The position numbers and the translations under genes were made by a program. Positions 53,510-62,599 of a stretch of 64,000 bases of DNA are shown piece after piece. Source of the stretch: Longilinea sp035560795 (GTDB lineage: Bacteria; Chloroflexota; Anaerolineae; Anaerolineales; Anaerolineaceae); NCBI GenBank assembly GCA_035560795.1, contig DATMYV010000039.1, forward strand, positions 15,523 through 79,522, read 5' to 3'. Below the pieces are notes generated by a model that was not told the DNA's origin, did not search any database, and saw only the letters and a list, made by a program, of their open reading frames with translations. Position 1 is the stretch's first letter, and each line of letters opens with the position of its first letter.

Positions 53510-54676
53510 TTATTGCAGCTTTTCCTGGCCGGCGAACTTGCGGTAAGGTGATACGATTGCGAGTGTCTCGGCATCTTCAGGGAGGATTTGGTTGGTGACC
53601 ATACGTGCCAGTAATTCGCCGACGCTTGGACCCATCATAAAGCCCTGCCCGCATAAGCCAACAGCCAAAAGGAAACCCGGCACTTCCTGTGACCAACCGA
53701 TCAATGGATTGCCGTCCGGAGTCATCGGGTACAAACCCCGCCAGGTCCGGCGCACACGGATATTCTTAAGCCGCGGCATAATTTCAATCATGCGGCGCGA
53801 AACCATTGGAAGGAACGTGCTGGTCTCGCGCTCGTCAAACCCCCAGATATTCGGGCTGGGGGTAATGCAGAAGATGATTTGCCCGGTTACATGCTGGTAA
53901 AAATAATAGTTTGCCGAGCCGGGCATAGGACGGATATCGACGATCATGGGGTCGAGGAAATGCGCCACGGGTTCAGTTATGGCAGCCTCGTGACTGTCTG
54001 GCCGGACGGGGATATCCATGCCAACCAGTTGACCAATCGGATTCGCCCAGGCGCCAGCCGCGTTGATGACAACATCAGTGGTATAAGTGGCGCGGGTGGT
54101 GCGGACGCTGGAAACGCGGCCGCCTTTTAGCAGGATCTCCTGGACGGGTTCATTGAAATGGAACTCTGCACCGTGTTTGAGTGCCTGACGGTAGAAAGCA
54201 TGAGTAGCCAGCAAGGGCGACGCACTCCCATCTTCCGGTGAAAATGTGCCGCCGATCAGGTTTTCAGGATTAAGATCAGGCGAAAGCTCAAGCATCTGTT
54301 GTGCGTCCAGCCAATCGATGTTGAGCCCGTATATTTTTTGCTTAACCAGCAATTCTTTCAGGATTTTTTCTTCTGTATTTCGGTAAGCCACAAAGGCGTA
54401 ACCGCCTTTGTACCATTCGATATCACCGCCATAGGTTTCTTTCCAGGTAGAAAAAATTTCGATGCTGCGTAGGCACAATCGAATTTTGGCTGCATCTGAG
54501 TGCGTGGCACGGATGCCGCCAATGGCTTTCTTGTTTGATTCCTGGCCGACACTGGAACATTTATCCACAACCAGCACTTTCAAACCAGATTTGGCAATAC
54601 TTAATGCCGCCGGCGTGCCTGTTGAGCCAGAGCCAATAATAATGACATCGTAATGCGTGGGGGTGGTGGTAGTCAT
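53510..54676 (-). CDS. FAD-dependent amino-acid/sarcosine dehydrogenase, beta-type subunit (DAO fold)
   Basis: The 388-residue flavoprotein of the D-amino-acid-oxidase fold has the Rossmann motif VIIIGSGSTGTPAALSIAKSG and VINAAGAWANPIG. The C-terminal part has RRTWRGLYPMTPDGNPLIG, then the flavin-contacting GLCGQGFMMGPSVGELLA. It resembles beta subunits of sarcosine oxidase, glycine or proline dehydrogenase, and hydroxyproline dehydrogenase. It lies six bases after the alpha/gamma fusion gene and is the catalytic partner. AGGAGT precedes the ATG. An imino acid such as proline, hydroxyproline or sarcosine is the likely substrate; which one is not determinable here. Confidence 0.85.
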   Translation of the reverse strand: MTTTTPTHYDVIIIGSGSTGTPAALSIAKSGLKVLVVDKCSSVGQESNKKAIGGIRATHSDAAKIRLCLRSIEIFSTWKETYGGDIEWYKGGYAFVAYRNTEEKILKELLVKQKIYGLNIDWLDAQQMLELSPDLNPENLIGGTFSPEDGSASPLLATHAFYRQALKHGAEFHFNEPVQEILLKGGRVSSVRTTRATYTTDVVINAAGAWANPIGQLVGMDIPVRPDSHEAAITEPVAHFLDPMIVDIRPMPGSANYYFYQHVTGQIIFCITPSPNIWGFDERETSTFLPMVSRRMIEIMPRLKNIRVRRTWRGLYPMTPDGNPLIGWSQEVPGFLLAVGLCGQGFMMGPSVGELLARMVTNQILPEDAETLAIVSPYRKFAGQEKLQ

Positions 54677-54682
54677 CGTAGA

Positions 54683-56767
54683 TTACTCCTGGACTTCTTC
54701 ACCGGCAAAGGTGCCTAACTCAACTTCAACAAAGACCGGGCGCTTGGTGCCTTCGGTAATTTCTTCATTGGCAATGCCTTCTTCCTTAAAAAGGCGGTGA
54801 ATAATGGCGTTGCATGTTTTGGAACCGCACGCACCCATTCCAGCACGGGTGACGATCTTGATCTCATTCATATCGCGGTAGCCGCGCCGGATAAGGTCCC
54901 GCAGTTCTCCAGCAGTGACCCGTTCACAACGACACACAATCATATCGTCTGCGATGTGGTCAATGTATTGATCGAGCGGTTGAGTGAGGCTGGGTTCTTG
55001 CACCTGGATGCCGGCAATGCGATTCGCTATCTCGTGAGGCGCCTGAACCTGAACGACCAGGGTCCGGTCAATGTCGGAGACTGTATAAACCGACTGTACT
55101 TCCAATTTTGCCAGTGCCAGGCCCTCGGTATCCAAAACTGTGACGACATCCGATTTGCGAATTTCTTCCCGGGTAAATTCGTAAGGGATCGATACAGTCG
55201 GAAGGGATGAATTGGCGCGCGAATCAACCAGCGTGATCGCCAGTCCCGGGCAACCTGCCACACAACGTTCACAGGCTTCACAGCAGTAGCTGTTTCCAAG
55301 AAAGCTTGGGATCTGGCGGATATCCTTGGTATCCACATAAATCAATCCATGCGGACATAGGGAGGAGCATGGATTGCAGGGAATCTCCTGGGTGCAGTGA
55401 ATGATGGGCATAACACCAGCGGTCACTTCGGGGAGTTCTTCGCTGACTGTGCGACCTGGCCGGGATTTGAGAATCTCGCTGGTGCGATACCAGGCGCGCG
55501 GAATCTCTTCGGTAGCAATGCCCAAAGCCTGGGCTATTTCAACACCGCGGATTTTTCCCGAGAATATTGCTGCAGATGCCTCAGCGATTTCCTCAGCATC
55601 TCCGGCAACCAGGACGTTCAGGCCAAAATCCTTTGCCTTGAGATAGAACTCATTGACGGGGTCCAACCCCACCGCAACAAGCACACTGTCGCATTCGAAA
55701 GATTTTTCGGTGCCAGGTATGGGTACAAAATTCTTATCAACCTTGGCGATGGTTATGGATTCGACTTTGCCGTTTCCGTTTGCACTCAGGACCGTGTGGG
55801 AAGTGTAGATCGGCACGCCCATTCGGGTAAGCTTGTCCTTGTGGACTTTGTAACCGCCGCATCCCGGCAAAGCCTCTGCCAGTCCTACGACGCCTATGCC
55901 TGCTTGCAGGGCATGATACCCTGCGATCAGGCCGACATTGCCGCCTCCGACAATGAACAGCTTTTCAGCTGGCTTGACCAGGTCGCGGTTCACCAGGGTT
56001 TGAAACGCTCCCGCGCCGAAGACGCCTGGAAGCGTGTTGCCCTTAAAGGCCAGAAACTTCTCGCGCGCACCGCTGGCAACCAGGAGAATTCGTGGTTTAA
56101 CCAACACATACTCATCGCCGTTCTTAAGAATGCCAACTTTTTGATCGCTGAAAACAGCCAAACAGGTGCTGCGCGTCCAGATTTCCACACTGGAATATTG
56201 GCGTAAATCCTCTTCCAGTCGGGTCGCGATATCGATGCCACGCGTTCCGGCATAAACTGCGCTGGTGGAGCCAAAGAACCGGTGGGTCTGTAAAACCAGT
56301 TTCCCACCCAACCGGTGCTTGTCGTCAACTAAAAGAACCTTGACGTTGCGTTTTCCCAATTCGATTGCAGCGGACAATCCTGATGGACCACCACCAATAA
56401 TCAAAACAAGGATCTCAATTTCCTGAATGTCTTTCATGAAAGGAACCCGGTTAATTTTCGGGAGATTAGGTAATCCTTCCATAGGATTGATTTGCATATT
56501 GTTTTCGACAAGTTCCATGCATGCCTTTAAGGGCTTGCTGTTCGCAAGCACCATGCATTGCGAACATTGCCCATTGGCGCAGAATAAGCCCTGGGGCGAA
56601 TGATCGCGGGGATGGTGGCCAAACACGCGAATTCCATTTGCAAAAAGAGCTGAAGCAATTGTTTCACCTTCAAATGCGCGAAACTTCTGCCCTTGCCAGT
56701 AAAAATCAATTTCACGCCGTTCTGGAATGGGTAAGATTGGATGTTGTCTGATCCGGAATTCTGACAT
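54683..56767 (-). CDS. Fused alpha/gamma subunit of a multi-component amino-acid dehydrogenase (ferredoxin-FAD/NAD-4Fe4S-BFD)
   Basis: The 694-residue protein holds four modules. There is an N-terminal [2Fe-2S] domain (about 15-85, CANGQCSQC and a later Cys), a pyridine-nucleotide-disulfide-type FAD/NAD domain (about 118-420, LIIGGGPSGLSAAIELGKR and FIVGGGNVGLIAGYHA), a [4Fe-4S] ferredoxin part (CNPCSSLCPHG and CCEACERCVAGCPG), and a BFD-like [2Fe-2S] domain (CRCERVTAGEL, then GACGSKTC). In related sarcosine, hydroxyproline and proline dehydrogenases these are often separate alpha and gamma proteins. AAGGGG stands six bases before the ATG. Confidence 0.87.
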   Translation of the reverse strand: MSEFRIRQHPILPIPERREIDFYWQGQKFRAFEGETIASALFANGIRVFGHHPRDHSPQGLFCANGQCSQCMVLANSKPLKACMELVENNMQINPMEGLPNLPKINRVPFMKDIQEIEILVLIIGGGPSGLSAAIELGKRNVKVLLVDDKHRLGGKLVLQTHRFFGSTSAVYAGTRGIDIATRLEEDLRQYSSVEIWTRSTCLAVFSDQKVGILKNGDEYVLVKPRILLVASGAREKFLAFKGNTLPGVFGAGAFQTLVNRDLVKPAEKLFIVGGGNVGLIAGYHALQAGIGVVGLAEALPGCGGYKVHKDKLTRMGVPIYTSHTVLSANGNGKVESITIAKVDKNFVPIPGTEKSFECDSVLVAVGLDPVNEFYLKAKDFGLNVLVAGDAEEIAEASAAIFSGKIRGVEIAQALGIATEEIPRAWYRTSEILKSRPGRTVSEELPEVTAGVMPIIHCTQEIPCNPCSSLCPHGLIYVDTKDIRQIPSFLGNSYCCEACERCVAGCPGLAITLVDSRANSSLPTVSIPYEFTREEIRKSDVVTVLDTEGLALAKLEVQSVYTVSDIDRTLVVQVQAPHEIANRIAGIQVQEPSLTQPLDQYIDHIADDMIVCRCERVTAGELRDLIRRGYRDMNEIKIVTRAGMGACGSKTCNAIIHRLFKEEGIANEEITEGTKRPVFVEVELGTFAGEEVQE

Positions 56768-56971
56768 TTTTTCCCCTTTGGGAATGGTTAGTAATCACAG
56801 GAAAAATTGATTCAAGCGGATTAATTGAATCATTCGGAATTGTATCAAAAGGTGTCCCAAATCCATCACTGTAATTTAGCCTGTGTTATGCTTCTGAGTG
56901 TCATAACTTTTAAATCGTGCTAAAATTTCATAGGGGTTTACATTCCGTCATACACCAGGAGGAATTCCAAA

Positions 56972-57940
56972 ATGAAAAGAATCGCTGTTCTCACCAGCGG
57001 TGGAGATGCACCGGGTATGAATGCTGCGATTAGGGCTGTGGTCCGGACGGGCATTCACTATGGTTGCGAAATGTACGGGGTCAAACTTGGATATGAGGGA
57101 CTGATCACCGGCAAAATCATTCCGCTTGGGGCGCGTGATGTGGGCGGGATTATTCAACGCGGCGGGACCATTCTAGGCAGCGCGCGGTCGTTGGAGTTTA
57201 AGACTGAGGAGGGCCAAATAAAGGCCATCCGTAACTTAAATGAATACGGTATTGATGGATTGGTTGTTATCGGTGGAAATGGCTCCCAAACTGGATCGTA
57301 TGCACTCTCGAAACATGGATTCCCGGTTGTGGGCGTCGCCTCTACCATTGATAATGACCTGTTTGGGTCCGAGATCACCATCGGAGTGGATACGGCATTA
57401 AATATTGCCCTGGAAGCCATTGACCGGTTGAAAATTACTGCGTCCTCACACCAAAGGGCCTTTTTGCTCGAGGTGATGGGACGCGGCTGCGGTTATCTGG
57501 CATTAATGTCAGCTCTATCAGGTGGAGCTGAGATGGCAGTAATCCCTGAAATACCGGTTACACCGGACCAGATTGCGGAGCGCTTGCGCGTCGCCTATGA
57601 AAAAGGCAAAGCCCATGCCATTATAGTTGTTGCCGAGGGGGCTGAATATAACGCTGAAAAATTGGCAGCGTATTTTACAGAGCACCGCGAGCGCCTTGGT
57701 TTTGAATTGCGAACCACGACGTTGGGATATGTTCAACGTGGCGGCAACCCGGGTGCCTTTGACCGCATTTTAGCCAGCCGGCTTGGGGCAGCTGCAGCCG
57801 AGGCACTGACAAAGGGTGAGTATGGTGTGTTGAAAGGTCTGATTAAGAGCGAGATACAATCGACCCCATTGGAAGTGGTGGCGAAAAGTAAAAAAATTAT
57901 TGATCCCAGGTTATTCGAACTGGCAGAAATTCTTGACTGA
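56972..57940 (+). CDS. pfkA: 6-phosphofructokinase, PfkA type
   Basis: It phosphorylates fructose 6-phosphate in glycolysis. The 322 residues align with E. coli PfkA without gaps in the core: TSGGDAPGMNAAIRA, the nucleotide motif at 101-105, catalytic Asp127 in STIDNDL, and EVMGRGCG. Gly104 points to ATP rather than pyrophosphate as donor. The preceding residue is Asn103, where most enzymes have Asp (GGNGS instead of GGDGS). AGGAGG stands before the ATG. It is a single gene closed by a strong terminator. Confidence 0.94.
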   Translation: MKRIAVLTSGGDAPGMNAAIRAVVRTGIHYGCEMYGVKLGYEGLITGKIIPLGARDVGGIIQRGGTILGSARSLEFKTEEGQIKAIRNLNEYGIDGLVVIGGNGSQTGSYALSKHGFPVVGVASTIDNDLFGSEITIGVDTALNIALEAIDRLKITASSHQRAFLLEVMGRGCGYLALMSALSGGAEMAVIPEIPVTPDQIAERLRVAYEKGKAHAIIVVAEGAEYNAEKLAAYFTEHRERLGFELRTTTLGYVQRGGNPGAFDRILASRLGAAAAEALTKGEYGVLKGLIKSEIQSTPLEVVAKSKKIIDPRLFELAEILD

Positions 57941-57942
57941 CG

Positions 57943-57975
57943 AAAAAGTCCCCGCCAACCAGGCGGGGACTTTTT
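57943..57975. terminator. Bidirectional rho-independent terminator between pfkA and prfB
   Basis: AAAAAGTCCCCGCC pairs perfectly with GGCGGGGACTTTTT around a five-base loop. It has T-runs in both directions and ends both convergent genes. Confidence 0.92.
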
Positions 57976-57978
57976 GAA

Positions 57979-59077
57979 TTACTCTTTTATCGGATCAAGG
58001 CGCCAGCGCAGGTAAGCTTCGATGAAGCCGTCCAGATCGCCTTCCAAAACCGCAAGGGCGTTGCCAACTTCATAATCCGTGCGGTGATCCTTGACCATCT
58101 GGTACGGATGGAGCACATAAGAACGGATTTGACTGCCCCATTCTGTCTTAACGTATTCACCACGCAGATTCGCAAGATCTTTCTCGTGCTGTTGTTGGGC
58201 CATGTCTTCCAGGCGTCCCTGCAACACCCGCATGGCACTTTCTCGGTTTTGCATTTGGGAGCGTTCATTTTGGCATGAAACAACCAGCCCGCTGGGCAGG
58301 TGGGTGATCCGGACCGCGGTCATGTTTTTTTGGACGTTTTGACCGCCCGCGCCAGCTGAGCGGTAAACATCGATGCGTAAATCTTCTGGATTAATTTTCA
58401 CGGTGGCTGTCTCTGATGTGACTTCAGGCAAAACTTCCACCTGTGCAAAGGAGGTATGCCGGCGATGGGCTGAGTCAAAGGGCGATAACCGCACCAGGCG
58501 GTGCACACCTTTTTCGGCGTGCAAATACCCATAGGCCAGCCGGCCTTTACAGGAAATGGTGACGCTCTTAATCCCGGCTTCTTCGCCTTCAGTTAGATCT
58601 AGAATTTCAGATTCAAAATTGTGACGTTCCATCCAACGCAGATACATGCGTTGAAGCATCATTGCCCAATCATTCGATTCAGTACCCCCAGCGCCTGAAC
58701 TGATGGTCAACAAGGCATCGCCTTTGTCATATGGTCCTGCCAGCAGTGTACTTAATTCGAACTGCTCGAGTTCCTTCTCGATCGGGGGTAATTCTGCTTC
58801 CAGGTCAGGTCGAAGACTTTCATCCTGCAGTTCGGCCAATTCGAGCGCATCGGCAATCCGTTTTTCCAGTCTCTGCCAGCCTTCGAGATCGCCGCGCAGG
58901 TCTGCAAGGTTCTTCATCACCCGCTGTGCCTGTTCGCGATCGTTCCACAGATCTGGATCTTCAGATTTCTTCTGTAATGCCGCTATTTCAAGTTCTTTGC
59001 CAGGTAAGTCAAAGATGCACCATTAGTTCGTGGATGCGGTCTGCGGCGGTGCGCAGACGGTCGATCAGGTCTTGCAT
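57979..59077 (-). CDS. prfB: Peptide chain release factor 2, with programmed +1 frameshift
   Basis: RF2 ends translation at UGA and UAA. The large open frame (ending at 57979) lacks the usual first 50 residues. They are found upstream: ATG at 59077 (GGAGGA four bases before) encodes 22 codons ending CTT, followed by in-frame TGA. A +1 slip at CTT-TGA-C continues as DLPGKELEIAALQKK into the long frame. The joined product is 365 residues, the normal RF2 length. GAGGQNVQK holds the catalytic GGQ. The recognition block of the codon domain is near SPFDSAHRRH. It lies 11 bases after ftsY. Confidence 0.93.
59008..59014 (-). promoter_or_regulatory. RF2 autoregulatory frameshift site (CTT TGA C)
   Basis: The heptamer CTTTGAC, with in-frame stop TGA as codon 23, is the classical RF2 frameshift element. 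When RF2 is scarce, ribosomes pause at TGA and slip +1. The upstream Shine-Dalgarno-like stimulator is weak here (only GGTG a few bases before), unlike the AGGGGG of E. coli. Confidence 0.9.
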
Positions 59078-59088
59078 GCTTCCTCCAA

Positions 59089-59997
59089 CTACTTATTAAG
59101 TCCTAGAATACCGTCAACAAATGCTTCCCGGTCGAAGGCCTGCAAATCCTCCGGCCGTTCGCCCAGCCCGGCATATAAGATGGGTAAGCCGAGTTCTTTT
59201 TGAATAGCAAAGGCCATACCGCCTTTGGCGGATGAGTCGAGTTTGGCCAGAATGATGCCGCTTACCTGGGCTGTTTCCTTGAACGCACGTGCCTGCTGAA
59301 GTGCATTCTGACCAGTGGTCGCGTCAAGAACGAGCCAGGTGGCGTGCGGTGCGCCTGGCAGGGCTTTGCCGACCACTCGATAGACTTTCTTGAGTTCTTC
59401 CATCAGGTTGAAGCGTGTGTGCAACCGGCCAGCGGTATCAATTAAAACAATATCCAGTTTACGGGAAATCGCCGCCTGGACGGCATCATACGCCACAGCA
59501 CCAGGATCTCCATCGGGTTGACCCGCAATAACCGGTAGGTTTAGCCGGTCGCCCCAGACCTGCAGTTGGTCAACTGCAGCCGCACGATAGGTATCGGCAG
59601 CAGCCAAAAGAACTTTTTTCCCCTTCATGGCAAACTGGCGGCCCAACTTTGCAATGGTGGTGGTTTTCCCCGATCCATTAACACCCACGATTAAAATGAT
59701 TAATGGAATTGGATTATCCAAATCCATTGGCTGGGCTACATCCAGCCGGTTTACCAATTCAGTCCGCAGGCTGGCTTGCAGTTCATCAGTGTGTGTCAGA
59801 CCGTCCTTGATTACTTGCTCCTGCAAGGCAGAAAGAATCGATTCGGTCGTTTCCACGCCAAGGTCTGCCTGAATGAGGATTGCTTCCAGCTCATCCCAGG
59901 TTTCTGCAGAAATATCGGTTGCACCAAAGAGTGTGGCCAGGCGGCCAAAGGCAACCTTTCTGGTGCGGTTGAGTCCTTCAATCCATTTATTGAACAT
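59089..59997 (-). CDS. ftsY: Signal recognition particle receptor FtsY
   Basis: FtsY is the SRP receptor GTPase that delivers nascent membrane proteins to the translocon. The 302 residues have the NG domain only, with a short helical N-terminus and no long acidic A domain. Motifs are GVNGSGKTTTIAKL (P-loop), DTYRAAAVDQL, DTAGRLH, and LAKLDSSAKGG. An upstream reading to 60069 overlaps rlmN; the ATG at 59997 starts the fold. prfB follows after 11 bases. Confidence 0.94.
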   Translation of the reverse strand: MFNKWIEGLNRTRKVAFGRLATLFGATDISAETWDELEAILIQADLGVETTESILSALQEQVIKDGLTHTDELQASLRTELVNRLDVAQPMDLDNPIPLIILIVGVNGSGKTTTIAKLGRQFAMKGKKVLLAAADTYRAAAVDQLQVWGDRLNLPVIAGQPDGDPGAVAYDAVQAAISRKLDIVLIDTAGRLHTRFNLMEELKKVYRVVGKALPGAPHATWLVLDATTGQNALQQARAFKETAQVSGIILAKLDSSAKGGMAFAIQKELGLPILYAGLGERPEDLQAFDREAFVDGILGLNK

Positions 59998-60037
59998 TAT
60001 GATCCCGGCCGTGATTATAACAGTTTCCAACCATTGA

Positions 60038-61093
60038 TCAGGTTGTATATTCGGTCGCCAGTTGGCCACAACCAGCCTGGATGTCGATTCCGCGGCGAAT
60101 TCGGACGGTGCAGGGAATGCCGGCCTTTTCCAATTCTAACTTGAAAGCCTCGGCTCGCTGATGGGTGCTTCCGGTGCCGCTGAATTTATGCGTAGGATTG
60201 AGCGGAATGACATTTACATGGCAAATCATCCCTTTGAGCAGCTGTGCTAATGCCCGTGCCTGTTCCGGTGAATCATTTACATCCTGGATCAAGGCCCACT
60301 CAAAGGTCAATCTCCTGCCGGTCATTTCGATATATTCGTGGCAGGCTTGAATTAATTCGGATATGGGATACTTCTTATCAACCGGCATCATGCTGGAGCG
60401 CAATGAATCATCGGTCGCGTGAAGGCTAATGGCCAGGTTGATTTGGCGCTTTTCAGCCGCGAATTTGAGAATCATTGGTACTAAGCCCACGGTCGAAATT
60501 GTAAAACGGCGGGCACCAAGGTTCAGACCATCTGGATGGTTTAACCGGTCAATTGCTGCCATGGTGTTATTGTAGTTATGAAAAGGCTCACCCATTCCCA
60601 TCAGCACAACATTGGTGACGGATTTGCCTTCTTCTCTGAGGGTGCGGGCATAATACAATATCTGTTCCACAATTTCCCCGCTGGAGAGATGGCGTTTGAA
60701 ACCCATTTGTCCCGTCGCGCAAAATGTGCATCCCATGCCGCAACCAGCCTGTGATGATATGCAAAGCGTCTGCCTGTGTTCGTAGCGCATCAAAACAGCT
60801 TCGATCGAACGCTGATCCGAGAGACGAAACAACGTTTTTACCGTCTGCCCGTCGCTGGATTTTAGAACAGCGGCAGGGGTCAGCCCGGAAAAATGCAATT
60901 CATTGGCCATTTTTTCCCGCAAACTGGCCGGCAGATTGGTAAATTCTTGCGGGGATCGCCACAATTGGACGTAAATACCCTGCCAAATCTGTTTTGCCCG
61001 GTAGGTCGGCTGTCCCCAGGACTTGACCAGTTCGTTGAGCTGATTCAGATCGAGATCGAAGATAAGAGGATGGTCAGGGAAAACTGAGTCCAT
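60038..61093 (-). CDS. rlmN: Dual-specificity rRNA/tRNA adenine-C2 methyltransferase RlmN
   Basis: This radical SAM enzyme methylates A2503 of 23S rRNA and A37 of some tRNAs. The 351 residues show the cluster cysteines 118, 122 and 125 (CGMGCTFC), MGMGEPFHNY, and the C-terminal AGCGQLA with the mechanistic cysteine. A GTG at 61102 overlapping the previous stop would add three residues; the ATG at 61093 is preferred. The gene is in the run tig-clpP-HAD-rlmN-ftsY-prfB. Confidence 0.93.
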   Translation of the reverse strand: MDSVFPDHPLIFDLDLNQLNELVKSWGQPTYRAKQIWQGIYVQLWRSPQEFTNLPASLREKMANELHFSGLTPAAVLKSSDGQTVKTLFRLSDQRSIEAVLMRYEHRQTLCISSQAGCGMGCTFCATGQMGFKRHLSSGEIVEQILYYARTLREEGKSVTNVVLMGMGEPFHNYNNTMAAIDRLNHPDGLNLGARRFTISTVGLVPMILKFAAEKRQINLAISLHATDDSLRSSMMPVDKKYPISELIQACHEYIEMTGRRLTFEWALIQDVNDSPEQARALAQLLKGMICHVNVIPLNPTHKFSGTGSTHQRAEAFKLELEKAGIPCTVRIRRGIDIQAGCGQLATEYTT

Positions 61094-61101
61094 ATTCACC
61101 A

Positions 61102-61890
61102 CTATATCATATCGACCAATTCAGCAAGGTCGTTGGCAACAAAGTCGGGTTTGGGTTCCCAGATTTGCAGGTCGTCTCTTGTTGTGACTCCGCTCAAAAC
61201 AAGACCTGTCCGGCAACCTGCCCGTTGGCCGCCCAGGATGTCTGTATCGAGACGGTCTCCAACGGCGACTGTCTCCTGAGCAGGCAGCTTAAGTAGATCC
61301 AATGCCATGAAATACATATCCGGGGAGGGTTTTCCTGCTATGATTGGGCGAACATCGGTGGCCGCTTCCAAAGCCGCAAGGATCGAGCCGGCGCCGGGAA
61401 TTAAACCATCCGGGGTTGGAAAGGTGCGATCTGGATTGGTACCATAAAAAGGCAAACCAGAACGGATCAGCCGCGTCCCCATTTTGAGCTTATCATAAGT
61501 GATTTGACGATCGAGGCCGGCTACAACCGCGATCGGGTCGGCATCTGCTCCAACGATAGTGAAACCCTGGCTGGATAAAGCCTTCACCAGACCCACTTCG
61601 CCAATTACAAAGACTGGCCCGCCCTGCGGAAAATCCTTTTTCAGGCGGAAAGCGGTGGCAGCTGCAGAATTGATCACACGCCAGGGATCCAATTCAACTC
61701 CAAAACCGGCCAGCTTTTCTGCATATTGTTCCGGTGTGCGGGTGGCATTATTGGTGGCAAGAATGACCTGGATATTCTTTTCTTCCAATCGCGCAAAAAT
61801 GGAAGGCAAATGTCCGATCGATTCCCGATCCTTCCAGAGGACGCCATCCATGTCGAGGATCATCGCGCGTATGAGCTGGCTTTTTGGCAT
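61102..61890 (-). CDS. HAD-superfamily IIA phosphatase (NagD/phosphoglycolate-phosphatase-like)
   Basis: The 262-residue protein has the type IIA HAD layout: MILDMDGVLWKD (motif I), ATNNATRTPEQYAEKL (motif II), a C2 cap in the middle (about 85-175), KPSPDMYFMAL (Lys), and VGDRLDTDILGGQRAG (motif III). Members remove phosphate from p-nitrophenyl phosphate-type substrates, phosphoglycolate or UMP. The physiological substrate is unknown. AGGGG precedes the ATG, and the stop overlaps the possible GTG start of rlmN. Confidence 0.87.
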   Translation of the reverse strand: MPKSQLIRAMILDMDGVLWKDRESIGHLPSIFARLEEKNIQVILATNNATRTPEQYAEKLAGFGVELDPWRVINSAAATAFRLKKDFPQGGPVFVIGEVGLVKALSSQGFTIVGADADPIAVVAGLDRQITYDKLKMGTRLIRSGLPFYGTNPDRTFPTPDGLIPGAGSILAALEAATDVRPIIAGKPSPDMYFMALDLLKLPAQETVAVGDRLDTDILGGQRAGCRTGLVLSGVTTRDDLQIWEPKPDFVANDLAELVDMI

Positions 61891-61909
61891 GAGACCCCTT
61901 TGTTACACA

Positions 61910-61939
61910 CAAGCCGGATAGCAGTTGCCATCCGGCTTG
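61910..61939 (-). terminator. Inverted repeat after clpP, possible terminator
   Basis: CAAGCCGGAT pairs perfectly with ATCCGGCTTG (ten base pairs) around a ten-base loop. There is no T-run, so it may be a rho-dependent or mRNA-stabilising element rather than a true terminator. Confidence 0.45.
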
Positions 61940-61964
61940 CGGTTATTTCGAATCTTCCGGTCAG

Positions 61965-62570
61965 TTATTTCTTGGGCGGAACCAGAACCTGGTCCACCAG
62001 TCCGTATTCGACCGCCTGGGTCGCGTCCAGGTAGAAATCGCGATCCGTATCATGCTGGATGACTTCAGGCGTCTTCCCGGTGGCGTTTGACATGATTTCC
62101 GTCAGGCGGGTCTTGAGACGCATAACCTCGCGTGCCTGAATTTCGATGTCGGAAGCCTGTCCCTGTGCGCCGCCCAGCGGCTGGTGCATGTGGATGGTCG
62201 CATGTGGCAGTGCATAGCGTTGCCCTTTGGTGCCTGCAGTCAACAAAACTGTTCCAAATGAAGCCGTGACGCCAACAGCGACTGTGCTGATCTTGTTCGG
62301 GATCATCTGCATGGTGTCATAGATGGCCAATCCGGCATAGATTTGCCCGCCAGGCGAGTTAATGTACATTTGAATGGGGCGCTCGGGATCTTCCTTGCTC
62401 AGGTAGAGCAGCTGAGCCACAATCACATTGGCTACTTGGTCATCGATCGGCGTACCCAGGAAAATGATACGTTCCTTGAGCAGCAGAGAATAGATATCAT
62501 ATGCTCGTTCACCCCGGCCGGATGTTTCGACGACCATTGGAATGACCGACTCAAAATTTGGGATGGACAT
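61965..62570 (-). CDS. clpP: ATP-dependent Clp protease proteolytic subunit
   Basis: ClpP forms the double-heptamer peptidase chamber. The 201 residues have YINSPGGQIYAGLAIYD, the active-site serine in VTASFGTVLL, the histidine in HMHQP, and the aspartate in DTDRDFYLDA. ASFG instead of the usual ASMG keeps the serine. A longer start at 62600 touches the tig stop. The ATG at 62570, with AGGAGG before it, is the right one. It follows tig, a common pairing. Confidence 0.95.
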   Translation of the reverse strand: MSIPNFESVIPMVVETSGRGERAYDIYSLLLKERIIFLGTPIDDQVANVIVAQLLYLSKEDPERPIQMYINSPGGQIYAGLAIYDTMQMIPNKISTVAVGVTASFGTVLLTAGTKGQRYALPHATIHMHQPLGGAQGQASDIEIQAREVMRLKTRLTEIMSNATGKTPEVIQHDTDRDFYLDATQAVEYGLVDQVLVPPKK

Positions 62571-62599
62571 AAACCCTCCTAGGTGTTTATGCAGCGGCA

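Noticed and set aside
55397..56206. 269-residue plus-strand reading frame
   Set aside because: It is the antisense shadow of the dehydrogenase alpha/gamma gene, which has clear domain motifs and a good ribosome site.
56972..57940. Pyrophosphate-dependent phosphofructokinase
   Set aside because: Gly104 and the STIDND motif are of the ATP type. PPi enzymes normally have Asp at 104.
57979..58920. prfB as an N-terminally truncated gene or pseudogene
   Set aside because: The missing N-terminus is present upstream in another frame and joined by the classical CTT-TGA-C frameshift.
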